From Bacillota bacterium (GTDB taxonomy: Bacteria > Bacillota > Bacilli > Bacillales_B > DSM-18226): a stretch of 8,923 nt of DNA. Shown here one piece after another: positions 1 to 5,942 of this stretch. The notes beneath the pieces are model-generated. The model searched no databases, was not told the origin of the DNA, and saw only the letters and a program-made list of their open reading frames with translations. Both the position numbers and the translations under genes were made by a program. Where the stretch lies: assembly GCA_030705665.1 (NCBI GenBank), contig JAUZQA010000141.1, positions 1 through 8,923 of the forward strand. Reading direction: 5' to 3'. Each line of letters begins with the position of its first letter. Positions within the stretch are counted from its first letter, which is position 1.

Positions 1-1315
1 AATTTCCAGCTGGCCAAATTCATCAACTGGATATTTTGCCGATGTGCAAAACAAGGTGAAAAAGCTTGCAGATAGTGGACAGCTTGGTATTTTCGCCAAT
101 GGATACTGGGGTCACCCGGCATACAAACTTCCTCCTGAGGTAAATTTGTTGGCCGTTGCACATTATCTGGAAGCGTTGGATTTTCAAAAGGAAATTGTAA
201 AGATCCACACCATTTTTGGCGGGAAAAACCCACACCCACATTATGTTGTCGGGGGAATGGCCACGCCGCTGGATATTGATAGCGATAATGCTGTAAATGC
301 TGAGCGATTAATGCATGTGTCCCAATTAATTGACCAGGCTAAAGAGTTTGTCAATCAAGTGTATATTCCGGATTTACTTACAATTGGATCGTACTATAAA
401 GATTGGACATACGGCGGAGGATTAAATAACTATTTATGTTACGGTGATTTTTCTACAACGAATATTTATGATGTGAAAAACTATCGAATGCCTCGTGGTA
501 TCATTCTGAATGGAAACTTAAGCCAAATTTATGATATAGACTTAAAAGATACGAAACAAGTACAAGAGTTTATTGATCATTCTTGGTATACCTATGATGG
601 GAAAAAAGGAAATGGAGTCGGTAAACATCCATTTAATGGTCAGACAGAATTAAATTATACCGGTCCAAAAGCACCCTTCACGACATTAGATACAACTAAA
701 CAATATAGCTGGCTGAAAGCTCCCCGCTGGAAGGAACAACCAATGGAGACAGGTCCATTAGCCCGGATTATGGTCGGATATGCAGCTGGCAAGGATGAAT
801 TTGTCAATCTTGTTGACAGTACATTGCAAAAGCTTAATCTGCCGATGACTGCCTTACAATCTGCAATAGGACGGACCGTTGCCCGCGGTCTCGAAACGGT
901 TTTAATTGCCAATTGGTTAAGAAACGACATGGATGAGCTTCTTAAAAACATCAAGAACGGTGATCAAATCACGTTTGACCGCACGAAGTGGGATCCAAGT
1001 ACATGGCCAAGCAGTGCTCAAGGTGTTGGCTGGGCGGAAGCTCCCCGCGGTGCACTGGGGCACTGGATCGATATAGAAAACGGTAAAACGAAAAATTATC
1101 AGGCGGTCGTCCCATCTACATGGAATGCTTCGCCAAGGGACAATAATAATCTGCTTGGTGCTTATGAAGCAGCTCTAAAGGGAGCACAGCTGTTAAACAA
1201 AGAGCAGCCGTTAGAAATCATGCGGATTATTCATTCTTTTGACCCATGTTTAGCTTGCGCTGTTCACTTAACGGATTTAGAAACGAAACAAACGACTAAA
1301 ATTCGTTTGGGTTAG
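1..1315 (+). CDS. hyaB: [NiFe]-hydrogenase large (catalytic) subunit, 5' truncated by window
   Basis: Catalytic subunit of an uptake [NiFe]-hydrogenase (H2 to 2 H+ + 2 e-). The frame is open from position 2 and continues upstream, so the GTG at 44 is internal. About 437 residues are visible; the family is usually near 570-600, so roughly the first quarter, with the N-terminal CxxC nickel-ligand motif, is missing. Visible family signatures are GGKNPHPHYVVGG (visible residues about 74-86), EAPRGALGHW, VVPSTWNASPRD and the C-terminal nickel-binding DPCLACAVH (residues 414-422). Fifteen residues follow the final His; in this family such a tail is removed by a dedicated protease, and a candidate protease is encoded two genes downstream. 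The b-type cytochrome gene follows after 11 nt. The small subunit is expected just upstream. The family assignment is firm; the exact hydrogenase subgroup is inferred only from the cytochrome partner. Confidence 0.97.
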   Translation, partial: ISSWPNSSTGYFADVQNKVKKLADSGQLGIFANGYWGHPAYKLPPEVNLLAVAHYLEALDFQKEIVKIHTIFGGKNPHPHYVVGGMATPLDIDSDNAVNAERLMHVSQLIDQAKEFVNQVYIPDLLTIGSYYKDWTYGGGLNNYLCYGDFSTTNIYDVKNYRMPRGIILNGNLSQIYDIDLKDTKQVQEFIDHSWYTYDGKKGNGVGKHPFNGQTELNYTGPKAPFTTLDTTKQYSWLKAPRWKEQPMETGPLARIMVGYAAGKDEFVNLVDSTLQKLNLPMTALQSAIGRTVARGLETVLIANWLRNDMDELLKNIKNGDQITFDRTKWDPSTWPSSAQGVGWAEAPRGALGHWIDIENGKTKNYQAVVPSTWNASPRDNNNLLGAYEAALKGAQLLNKEQPLEIMRIIHSFDPCLACAVHLTDLETKQTTKIRLG

Positions 1316-1326
1316 GAGGGAGGCAA

Positions 1327-2130
1327 ATGGATGGCCTCAATCGTAAGGTTTCAGATGCAGAGATCGTAGAATTGCCTTTAAATGACAATGAAAATAGTGA
1401 AAATTCATTTCACCCTGAAAGACCAATCAAATATAAAAAAGTCAATGCTTCCGTAAAAGTGTATGTCTGGGAATTGCCTGTGCGGATATTCCATTGGGTC
1501 AACATGATCGCCATCATTTTATTAATGGTAACTGGAATTTACATAGGAAAACCATTTGTCAGTGCTTCCGTCCCTGATGAGGCCTACTACTCCAATTTAA
1601 TGGGCTGGGCAAGATATATACACTTTTTTGCAGCATTCCTGTTTACGGCAAGCATTCTATATCGTTTTTATTGGGTTTTTAAAGGGAATAAGTATGCAAC
1701 GTCAAATCCGTTTAGGATACTTTTTTGGAAAGAAGTAGTTGAAACAATGAAATTCTACTTATTCCTTAAAAATAATAAGCCGCACTATGCTGGACATAAC
1801 CCTTTGGCACAACTCAGCTACTGGATTTTTCAGGGATTTGGCTCATTAGTTATTATTTTCACAGGATTCTTTATGTATTTTGAACCACAGCAGCAATCCT
1901 TTTGGGCGAAACTTTTTGCCTGGGTGCCGGTTGTTTTCGGTAATAGCTATAGCATCCGTTCTTGGCATCATCTGACGGCATGGGCATTTATGCTCTTTAT
2001 TCTCATCCATGTATATATGGTTTTACGTGATGACTACCTGGAGCGCAATGGAGAAGTTTCATCTATGTTTACTGGGTACAAGATCGAGCCAAGAAAAGTG
2101 GTTGGTGGAAAAGATGTTAAAAAGAAATGA
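1327..2130 (+). CDS. hyaC: Ni/Fe-hydrogenase b-type cytochrome subunit
   Basis: Di-haem membrane anchor that takes electrons from the hydrogenase small subunit to the quinone pool (HyaC/CybH family, cytochrome b561-like). It has 267 residues and about four membrane segments, near residues 57-76, 97-116, 163-184 and 213-234. Histidines placed as candidate haem ligands are H56 in VRIFHWVN, H99 in the second helix, H214/H215 in SWHHLTAW and H228 in LIHVYMVLRDDY. The start is clear: AGGAGG at 1315-1320 lies just before the ATG, 11 nt after the large-subunit stop. Unlike the compact E. coli HyaC (about 235 residues), it has a polar, Asn/Glu-rich N-terminal extension of about 43 residues before the conserved core, presumably cytoplasmic. 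It overlaps the next gene by 17 nt. The assignment is strong; electron transfer to menaquinone is inferred from the family and the host type. Confidence 0.95.
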   Translation: MDGLNRKVSDAEIVELPLNDNENSENSFHPERPIKYKKVNASVKVYVWELPVRIFHWVNMIAIILLMVTGIYIGKPFVSASVPDEAYYSNLMGWARYIHFFAAFLFTASILYRFYWVFKGNKYATSNPFRILFWKEVVETMKFYLFLKNNKPHYAGHNPLAQLSYWIFQGFGSLVIIFTGFFMYFEPQQQSFWAKLFAWVPVVFGNSYSIRSWHHLTAWAFMLFILIHVYMVLRDDYLERNGEVSSMFTGYKIEPRKVVGGKDVKKK

Positions 2131-2620
2131 AGATATAAGAATAACGATTTTAGGTATCGGCAACACCCTCTTCTCAGATGAGGGTGTTGGTATTCACCTT
2201 TTGCCAATTTTAGAGCAAGAATTTAAAGATAACGAGAATATTGAAATTATTGAAGGTTTGACAGATGGGATGAGGTTGTTGGGTCCTGTTGAGGATGCAG
2301 AAAACTTGATCATCATCGATGCCATTAATGCCGGGAAGGAACCAGGTACGATTATTTCCTTAAAAGGTGCCGAAATCCCTGCTTATTTTGGTATAAAGAT
2401 GTCCATTCATCAATTAGGATTCCAGGAAGTATTGCTGGCAGCAAAAATGCGTGAACGGTATCCAAAACAAATTGCCATGATTGGGATGCAGCCTGCATCT
2501 TTAGAACTTGGGATAGAACTAACGGAAACAAATCGCGCAAAATTGCCTGACCTTGCAAAAGCGGTCATCGATCAAGTCAACGCCTGGAGGTTTGGAGAAT
2601 GGACCGTAAAGAATTTTTAA
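2114..2620 (+). CDS. hyaD: Hydrogenase maturation endopeptidase (HyaD/HybD family)
   Basis: Cytoplasmic protease that cleaves the C-terminal tail of the hydrogenase large subunit after nickel insertion. I place the start at ATG 2114, preceded by GGTGGAAAAG, rather than at the earlier in-frame ATG at 2009, which lies deep inside the cytochrome gene. This gives 168 residues, normal for the family, beginning just before the conserved GIGNTLFSDEGVG (residues 14-26). The three nickel-sensing ligands known from HybD are visible as E23, D69 in IIIDAINAG and H99 in SIHQLGFQEVLLAA. The late motif IGMQPASLELGIELT is also typical. The gene overlaps the cytochrome gene by 17 nt and the next gene by 22 nt, suggesting translational coupling. 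Its likely substrate is the large subunit ending in DPCLACAVH plus 15 residues, encoded in the same operon. Confidence 0.94.
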   Translation: MLKRNEDIRITILGIGNTLFSDEGVGIHLLPILEQEFKDNENIEIIEGLTDGMRLLGPVEDAENLIIIDAINAGKEPGTIISLKGAEIPAYFGIKMSIHQLGFQEVLLAAKMRERYPKQIAMIGMQPASLELGIELTETNRAKLPDLAKAVIDQVNAWRFGEWTVKNF

Positions 2621-3015
2621 AAGAAATGGGTTCAAGTTTATTTCAAACCGTGAAAAATGTCTACGAACCTTTCATTCATGATGACTTACATAAAGTTGAA
2701 GAAGTGGTGGACCAGACATTAGGTATTAAATGGGTTCCGCTTATGAGTGCAGATGATTCCAACTCTAAGCTGGAAATGAAATTTATTAACGGATCTCCAA
2801 TAATAGTTATACCTGACGGAGCGAATATACATGTCTTCAGTGGTATATGTCATGAATGTTCAAATATTATAACCGTTACAACCCTATATTCAAATGGAAA
2901 ATGTTTGAATTGCGAGAAGGAATATAATTTTAAAACAAAACAAGGGGATCTATCTTTAAAGACAATACCCGTGAAAAAGAAGGACCATGTAATTTACATT
3001 GGATTCAAAGAATGA
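2599..3015 (+). CDS. Rieske-fold-like four-cysteine metalloprotein of hydrogenase operon
   Basis: Small soluble protein of 138 residues with no signal peptide or membrane segment. ATG 2599 is set by GGAGG at 2586-2590, and the start lies inside the protease gene. Residues 1-40 are probably helical. Residues from about 43 read like a Rieske domain: IKWVPL, then SPIIVIPDG, a first metal loop ICHEC (C84, C87), a second loop CLNCEKEYNFKTKQGD (C102, C105), and a closing strand HVIYIGF. In true Rieske proteins the loops are CxH and CxxH; here the spacing is kept but all four ligands would be Cys, so the site may hold zinc, a single iron or a Cys4 [2Fe-2S] cluster. Being last in a hydrogenase operon suggests a role in maturation or electron transfer, comparable in position to the rubredoxin-like HupI/HoxR of other hydrogenase operons. 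That role is inference. It is not HypA: the usual MHE start is absent. Confidence 0.85.
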   Translation: MDRKEFLKEMGSSLFQTVKNVYEPFIHDDLHKVEEVVDQTLGIKWVPLMSADDSNSKLEMKFINGSPIIVIPDGANIHVFSGICHECSNIITVTTLYSNGKCLNCEKEYNFKTKQGDLSLKTIPVKKKDHVIYIGFKE

Positions 3016-3097
3016 AATGGCGAATAAATGGGGGATATCCTTCAGTTCGTTTGGGAAGTTACAGCAAGGCGCGGGATTCATAGAGTCAACGAGATTT

Positions 3098-3130
3098 GAC
3101 ACCTTCCACTTTGATGGGAAGGTGTCTTTT
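3098..3130 (+). terminator. Rho-independent terminator of hydrogenase operon
   Basis: A 10-bp perfect stem, GACACCTTCC (3098-3107) with GGAAGGTGTC (3117-3126), closes a 9-nt loop and is followed by TTTT. It lies 82 nt after the last hydrogenase-operon stop. On the opposite strand the stem is not followed by a U run, so it would end dapB transcription poorly. Confidence 0.88.
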
Positions 3131-3138
3131 AAAAGATT

Positions 3139-3903
3139 TTAAATTAAATCCTTCATATTATATAATCCTGGTTCTTTTCCTTTTAAGAAAATGGCTGCGT
3201 TAACCGCCCCAACGGCAAATACTTCTTTAGAGGCTGCATGATGGGAAAGAGTGATGATTTCATCCCGCCCAGCAAAAATAATATCGTGTTCTCCAACAAT
3301 TGTGCCCCCGCGAATCGCATGAAGGCCGATTTCTTTCTTTGTCCTTTTTTCACGAACGCTGTGTCGGTCGTATGTATAAGTGTATTGATGATCTAATTCT
3401 TCGTTAATTGCATCAGCAAGCATTAGTGCGGTGCCTGAAGGGGCATCGACCTTTTGGTTATGGTGTTTTTCGACGATTTCAATATCAAACTGATCACCTA
3501 AAACAGAAACCGCTTTTTTAGCTAGCTCGGCGATTAAATTTACACCTAAAGACATATTTGCAGTGAAGAATAGGGGGATTTCTTTTGCAGCCCTATGGAT
3601 TTTATCCACTTCTTCTTTGCTATATCCAGTTGTCGCAATAACGAGTGCCACTCTGTTAGTGAGGCAATAATCAAGTAATTCATCAAGAACGGAGGGGTGA
3701 GAAAAATCGATGATCACATCCGGTTCAATAGAAAGAGAAGAGATCTGTTTAGGAGTCGACACCACTGGAAAATCAGTGGAATCTTCTGCGTTCTTGTCGA
3801 TTCCTGCCACAACTTTACAATCATCTCTTGTGGAAATGATATTATGAATCACCTTTCCCATTTTACCTGAGCTGCCACAAATTACAATATTAGTCAAAAT
3901 CAT
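3139..3903 (-). CDS. dapB: 4-hydroxy-tetrahydrodipicolinate reductase
   Basis: Cytoplasmic NAD(P)H-dependent reductase of the diaminopimelate/lysine pathway, making tetrahydrodipicolinate for cell wall and spore dipicolinate synthesis. The protein has 254 residues. Visible motifs in order are the nucleotide-binding GSSGKMG (10-16), DFSHP (66-70), ATTGYS (90-95), ANMSLGVN (115-122), the catalytic and substrate-binding EKHHNQKVDAPSGTA (145-159), RGGTIVGEH (198-206) and the C-terminal GKEPGLYNM. All key residues seem present, so it should be active. The ATG at 3903 is preceded by GAAAGGA on the coding strand. A TATAAT sits about 65 nt upstream, but no good -35 accompanies it. The gene is alone, convergent with the hydrogenase operon. 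Its sequence (GSSGKMG, NMSLGVN) strikes me as closer to clostridial-type DapB than to the B. subtilis enzyme; this is a recollection, not an alignment, and a second dapB may exist elsewhere. Confidence 0.95.
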   Translation of the reverse strand: MILTNIVICGSSGKMGKVIHNIISTRDDCKVVAGIDKNAEDSTDFPVVSTPKQISSLSIEPDVIIDFSHPSVLDELLDYCLTNRVALVIATTGYSKEEVDKIHRAAKEIPLFFTANMSLGVNLIAELAKKAVSVLGDQFDIEIVEKHHNQKVDAPSGTALMLADAINEELDHQYTYTYDRHSVREKRTKKEIGLHAIRGGTIVGEHDIIFAGRDEIITLSHHAASKEVFAVGAVNAAIFLKGKEPGLYNMKDLI

Positions 3904-4010
3904 TCATTCCTTTCACAGATAGGTTGTTTTTATTTTACCAAGGATTTTCTTTTGCTGACACTTAATTATAGAACCATCTTTAAACAAATTAGCATTCGTT
4001 CAAGTATAGA

Positions 4011-4178
4011 TTATTCTTCAGTTAATTCTTCCTCAAAGAAAAAAGTATTTGGATATTCATTAACGATGTATGAGTACCTTTTCATGTTTTTAACATACTG
4101 AGATTTTTGGATGGTTACTGATTCGCCAGACGCTTTAATTTTTACTTCTTCTCCAATAGTAAAAAGACTTTCCCTCAT
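4011..4178 (-). CDS. Small conserved-looking protein of unknown function (55 aa)
   Basis: This short gene encodes 55 residues, beginning MRESLFTIGEEVKIKASGE and ending FFFEEELTEE. I judge it real because a good ribosome binding site, AGGTGAG (about 4 nt before the ATG at 4178), precedes it and the product looks like a folded small protein. It shows alternating beta-strand-like stretches (TIGEEVKIKA, ESVTIQKSQYV, RYSYIVNEYP) followed by an acidic tail, compatible with a small SH3-like barrel. It has no cysteine, no membrane segment and no signal peptide. It lies 107 nt upstream of dapB on the same strand and could be co-transcribed with it. I cannot assign a function. Confidence 0.72.
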   Translation of the reverse strand: MRESLFTIGEEVKIKASGESVTIQKSQYVKNMKRYSYIVNEYPNTFFFEEELTEE

Positions 4179-4333
4179 TTTCTCTCACCTTTTCTATTAT
4201 TTTAATATTAAAATTCTGCTTTTCGTTTATGAACACTAACTTTAAGTTTGACATAACATCTTTATATTATCTAGTAATTCTGCTTTTATAAGGGAACTAA
4301 AAGAAAAATTTTTAAAAAGGAAATTAATGTAAT

Positions 4334-4363
4334 TTGATTTTATTTCCTTTCATTTGTTATAAT
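4334..4363 (+). promoter_or_regulatory. Sigma-A-type promoter of yabR-like gene
   Basis: A -35-like TTGATT (4334-4339) and a perfect -10 TATAAT (4358-4363) are separated by 18 nt, with an extended -10 TG at 4355-4356. The -10 lies 39 nt before the ATG at 4403. Confidence 0.75.
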
Positions 4364-4402
4364 AAGGTGTTTTTAACATTTTTGAGGGGGAACAACATTT
4401 TA

Positions 4403-4852
4403 ATGTCAGTAGAAATAGGTAGCAAAGTACAAGGTAAAGTAACAGGCATAACTAATTTCGGAGCTTTTATGGAATTACCAGATGGATCAACAGGTCTTGT
4501 GCATATCAGTGAGGTAGCGGATAGCTATGTAAAAGATGTTAATGACCATCTTAAACTAGGCGACCTTGTTGAAGTAAAAGTAATTGGTATGAAGGACGGA
4601 AAAACTGCCTTGTCCATCAAAAAAACGGTAGATAAGCCCGAAGAACAAAGATCTTCTTATTCACAACGTGCGCCACGTCCAGCGAGAGCGGATAATCGTT
4701 CAAAGGACTTTCGCACAAAAGGTAATTTTAAAGCAAAGGAAAGTTTTGAAGATAAAATGTCTCGTTTTTTAAAGACCAGTGAAGAAAATTTATCTACCCT
4801 CAAACGTAACAGTGTAGCAAAACAGGGCGGTCGAGGTGGAAGACGCGGATAA
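4403..4852 (+). CDS. yabR: S1-domain RNA-binding protein, YabR family
   Basis: A single S1 (OB-fold) RNA-binding domain fills residues 5-75, with the hallmark KVTGITNFGAF and GSTGLVHISEVAD. It is followed by a basic linker rich in Arg, Ser and Lys (about 76-113), a conserved segment ESFEDKMSRFLK, and a Gly/Arg tail ending GGRGGRRG. This order matches YabR of B. subtilis, a general RNA-binding protein of unclear role (ribosome or RNA association is the family expectation). The product is 149 residues, about 20 longer than YabR as I remember it, mostly in the linker. I chose ATG 4403 because the protein family starts MS(I/V)E(I/V)GS; upstream in-frame codons run through the promoter. The Shine-Dalgarno GAGGGGG (4384-4390) is 12 nt away, rather long. 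The gene is monocistronic, with its own promoter and terminator, and is not in the divIC-spoIIE neighbourhood known from B. subtilis. Confidence 0.92.
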   Translation: MSVEIGSKVQGKVTGITNFGAFMELPDGSTGLVHISEVADSYVKDVNDHLKLGDLVEVKVIGMKDGKTALSIKKTVDKPEEQRSSYSQRAPRPARADNRSKDFRTKGNFKAKESFEDKMSRFLKTSEENLSTLKRNSVAKQGGRGGRRG

Positions 4853-4883
4853 ATTCTTCCGTTTTTCAACATATCATCATATA

Positions 4884-4916
4884 AAAAAAGGCAAGCCTTG
4901 TGCGCTTGCCTTTTTT
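4884..4916 (+). terminator. Rho-independent terminator of yabR-like gene
   Basis: GGCAAGC (4890-4896) pairs with GCTTGCC (4904-4910) around a 7-nt loop. The stem is flanked by an A run on the left and TTTTTT on the right, which extend it. It should work in both directions. Confidence 0.92.
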
Positions 4917-5201
4917 AATGGGGGCGGCTCCACTATACAGGACCACATTATTGCTTATTCGGGGACAGTCCCTAGAAACTTTTTTGGTGGGGGTTTTTTA
5001 CAAATGTTGATGAAAGAGGCTAGGGATCCCTTCATGAGAATGGATGAAAGACAAAACCAGGTTTGGAAATACAGGAAATGTCTTTCATAAAATTGGTTTA
5101 GAAAAAGTATTCTATTCGTAATAAGTCCATGGATGAATCCCCATGATTTTATAGTGTTCCCTAGGTCTGGCGGATATAAAGATTATCATGCAAAAAAAAT
5201 G
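4917..5201. other. Gene-free stretch between yabR terminator and HU promoter
   Basis: I find no convincing gene here. It contains the short palindrome GGGACAGTCCC, a GGTGGGGG followed 10 nt later by an ATG opening a 28-codon frame (5004-5090), the palindrome AGGGATCCCT near 5024, and the inverted pair CATGG/CCATG near 5130-5150. The 28-codon frame has an acceptable ribosome binding site but a product unlike anything I recognise, and no promoter is evident. It reads as degenerate repeat-derived DNA. Confidence 0.5.
4962..4972. repeat. Short palindrome GGGACAGTCCC (possible dispersed repeat fragment)
   Basis: The inverted repeat GGGAC-A-GTCCC sits in non-coding DNA after a terminator. Sequences of this kind recur in intergenic regions of many Bacillus-type genomes, from memory. 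Only one copy is visible in this window, so the repeat nature is an inference. Confidence 0.4.
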
Positions 5202-5231
5202 TTGACACAAAAAGACAATTAATGATATTAT
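5202..5231 (+). promoter_or_regulatory. Strong sigma-A promoter upstream of HU gene
   Basis: A perfect -35 TTGACA (5202-5207) and the -10 TATTAT (5226-5231) are separated by 18 nt, with an extended -10 TG at 5223-5224 and an A-rich stretch just upstream (5192-5199). It is the best promoter in the window. The nearest substantial gene downstream is the HU gene, about 350 nt away. Confidence 0.8.
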
Positions 5232-5237
5232 ATTCTA

Positions 5238-5589
5238 TTTGATAAATAAGACGGAGTGTGGTATCCTAAAAAAGTGGAAAATGTGTTTGCTTAGTTTCTT
5301 AAGTTTTTAATTCTATCGTCCAACCAATTTCTTCAACTCATATTTTTAGTACACCTCTTTATTTCCTCATAAATCGATTGTTCTTATTTTCACCGCATAA
5401 AATCGATATTTTTTACCGAATGGGTTAATAAAAGTAATTTTGGTTTACAAACCTGATTCACACTGGCACGGTCAAGGAGCCGTAAGAATGAAAGAGAGGT
5501 AGGGCTTTCATTGTTTTAGGTATAAAAGGTTCTATTTCGGAAAATGGCAAGTATGTAGGATTATTTTTGATAAATTGGAGGTATAACTT
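5238..5589 (+). promoter_or_regulatory. Long presumptive 5' leader of the HU gene
   Basis: About 350 nt separate the promoter from the HU start codon. I see no long reading frame but several small elements. A 9-codon frame (5281-5310, MCLLSFLSF) begins about 43 nt after the expected transcription start. Two copies of ATCGAT (5373-5378 and 5402-5407) could pair, and the second is followed by ATATTTTTT. A Shine-Dalgarno AAGGAG (5474-5479) stands 8 nt before a four-codon frame (5488-5502, MKER), and the start of that frame lies in a hairpin AATGAAAG/CTTTCATT (5487-5494 with 5505-5512). I match it to no riboswitch class I know. The leader role is inferred from position only. Confidence 0.45.
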
Positions 5590-5859
5590 TTGAACAAAAC
5601 TAAATTAGTAAATGCGGTATCGGTAAAATCGGAGCTATCTAGAAAAAAGGCGGAATCAGCTGTAGAGGCTGTATTCGATGTCATCACACAATCGTTAGTG
5701 AGCGGAGATTCTTTTGCACTTTTAGGGTTTGGTAAATTTGAAGTTTGTCAACGTGAAGCCCGTATGCGTATCGATCCTAAAACAGGGGAAGAATTACAAA
5801 TTCAAGCAGGCAAAGTCCCCGTTTTTCGGGCTAGTAAATCATTGATTCAGAAAATGTAA
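5590..5859 (+). CDS. Divergent HU-family DNA-binding protein
   Basis: Histone-like DNA-bending protein of 89 residues, close to the usual 90. It starts at TTG (5590), fixed by GGAGG at 5577-5581 with 8-nt spacing and by the family start MNKT. Visible features are the helical dimerisation part (1-40), GFGKFEV (46-52), and the DNA-embracing arm with RIDPKTGEE (60-68), whose proline P63 corresponds to the intercalating proline of HU. It differs from the main Bacillus HU (HBsu) in many places: C53 in the body, the arm motif GRNPQTGEE changed to RIDPKTGEE, and a short C-terminus (SKSLIQKM). I take it as a second HU paralogue rather than the housekeeping copy. It is monocistronic, behind a strong promoter and long leader, and followed by two hairpins. 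Confidence 0.93.
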   Translation: MNKTKLVNAVSVKSELSRKKAESAVEAVFDVITQSLVSGDSFALLGFGKFEVCQREARMRIDPKTGEELQIQAGKVPVFRASKSLIQKM

Positions 5860-5883
5860 GTATAATGGCTAATAAGAATGAAT

Positions 5884-5927
5884 AAAAAGCATACCTTATC
5901 TGAGTAAGATGGAGGTATGCTTTTTCT
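5884..5927 (+). terminator. Rho-independent terminator of HU gene
   Basis: AAAAAGCATACCT (5884-5896) pairs perfectly over 13 bp with AGGTATGCTTTTT (5913-5925). The 16-nt apical part holds a further small ATCT/AGAT pairing. The stem ends in a T run and begins 24 nt after the HU stop. Confidence 0.92.
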
Positions 5928-5942
5928 TATATTCGATACAAG

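Noticed and set aside
655..954. A minus-strand 99-codon frame inside the hydrogenase large subunit gene.
   Set aside because: It lies wholly antisense to a clearly identified gene and shows no family motif.
2009..2113. A longer, 203-residue version of the maturation protease starting at ATG 2009.
   Set aside because: The extra 35 residues are the cytochrome gene read in another frame; the family starts just before GIGN, and ATG 2114 has a ribosome binding site.
2599..3015. Identification of this gene as HypA, the nickel chaperone with a four-Cys zinc site.
   Set aside because: HypA begins MHE with a nickel-binding His and has a different order of strands; here the start is MDRKEF and the C-terminal half follows the Rieske layout.
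3012..3083. A 23-codon frame whose ATG overlaps the stop of the Rieske-like gene (ATGA).
   Set aside because: The overlap is attractive but the product is very short and low in structure, and no ribosome binding site precedes it.
3017..3142. A 41-codon frame (MANKWGISFSSFGKLQ...) right after the Rieske-like gene.
   Set aside because: It runs through the stem of the terminator and into the end of dapB, has no separate ribosome binding site, and its last third is simply translated hairpin.
4836..5090. An 84-codon plus-strand frame after the yabR-like gene.
   Set aside because: It begins inside yabR, crosses the yabR terminator and the GGGACAGTCCC palindrome, and resembles no protein.
5464..5520. 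A known riboswitch in the HU leader (compared with c-di-GMP, preQ1, T-box and fluoride classes).
   Set aside because: None of their conserved blocks could be matched; only small hairpins are visible.
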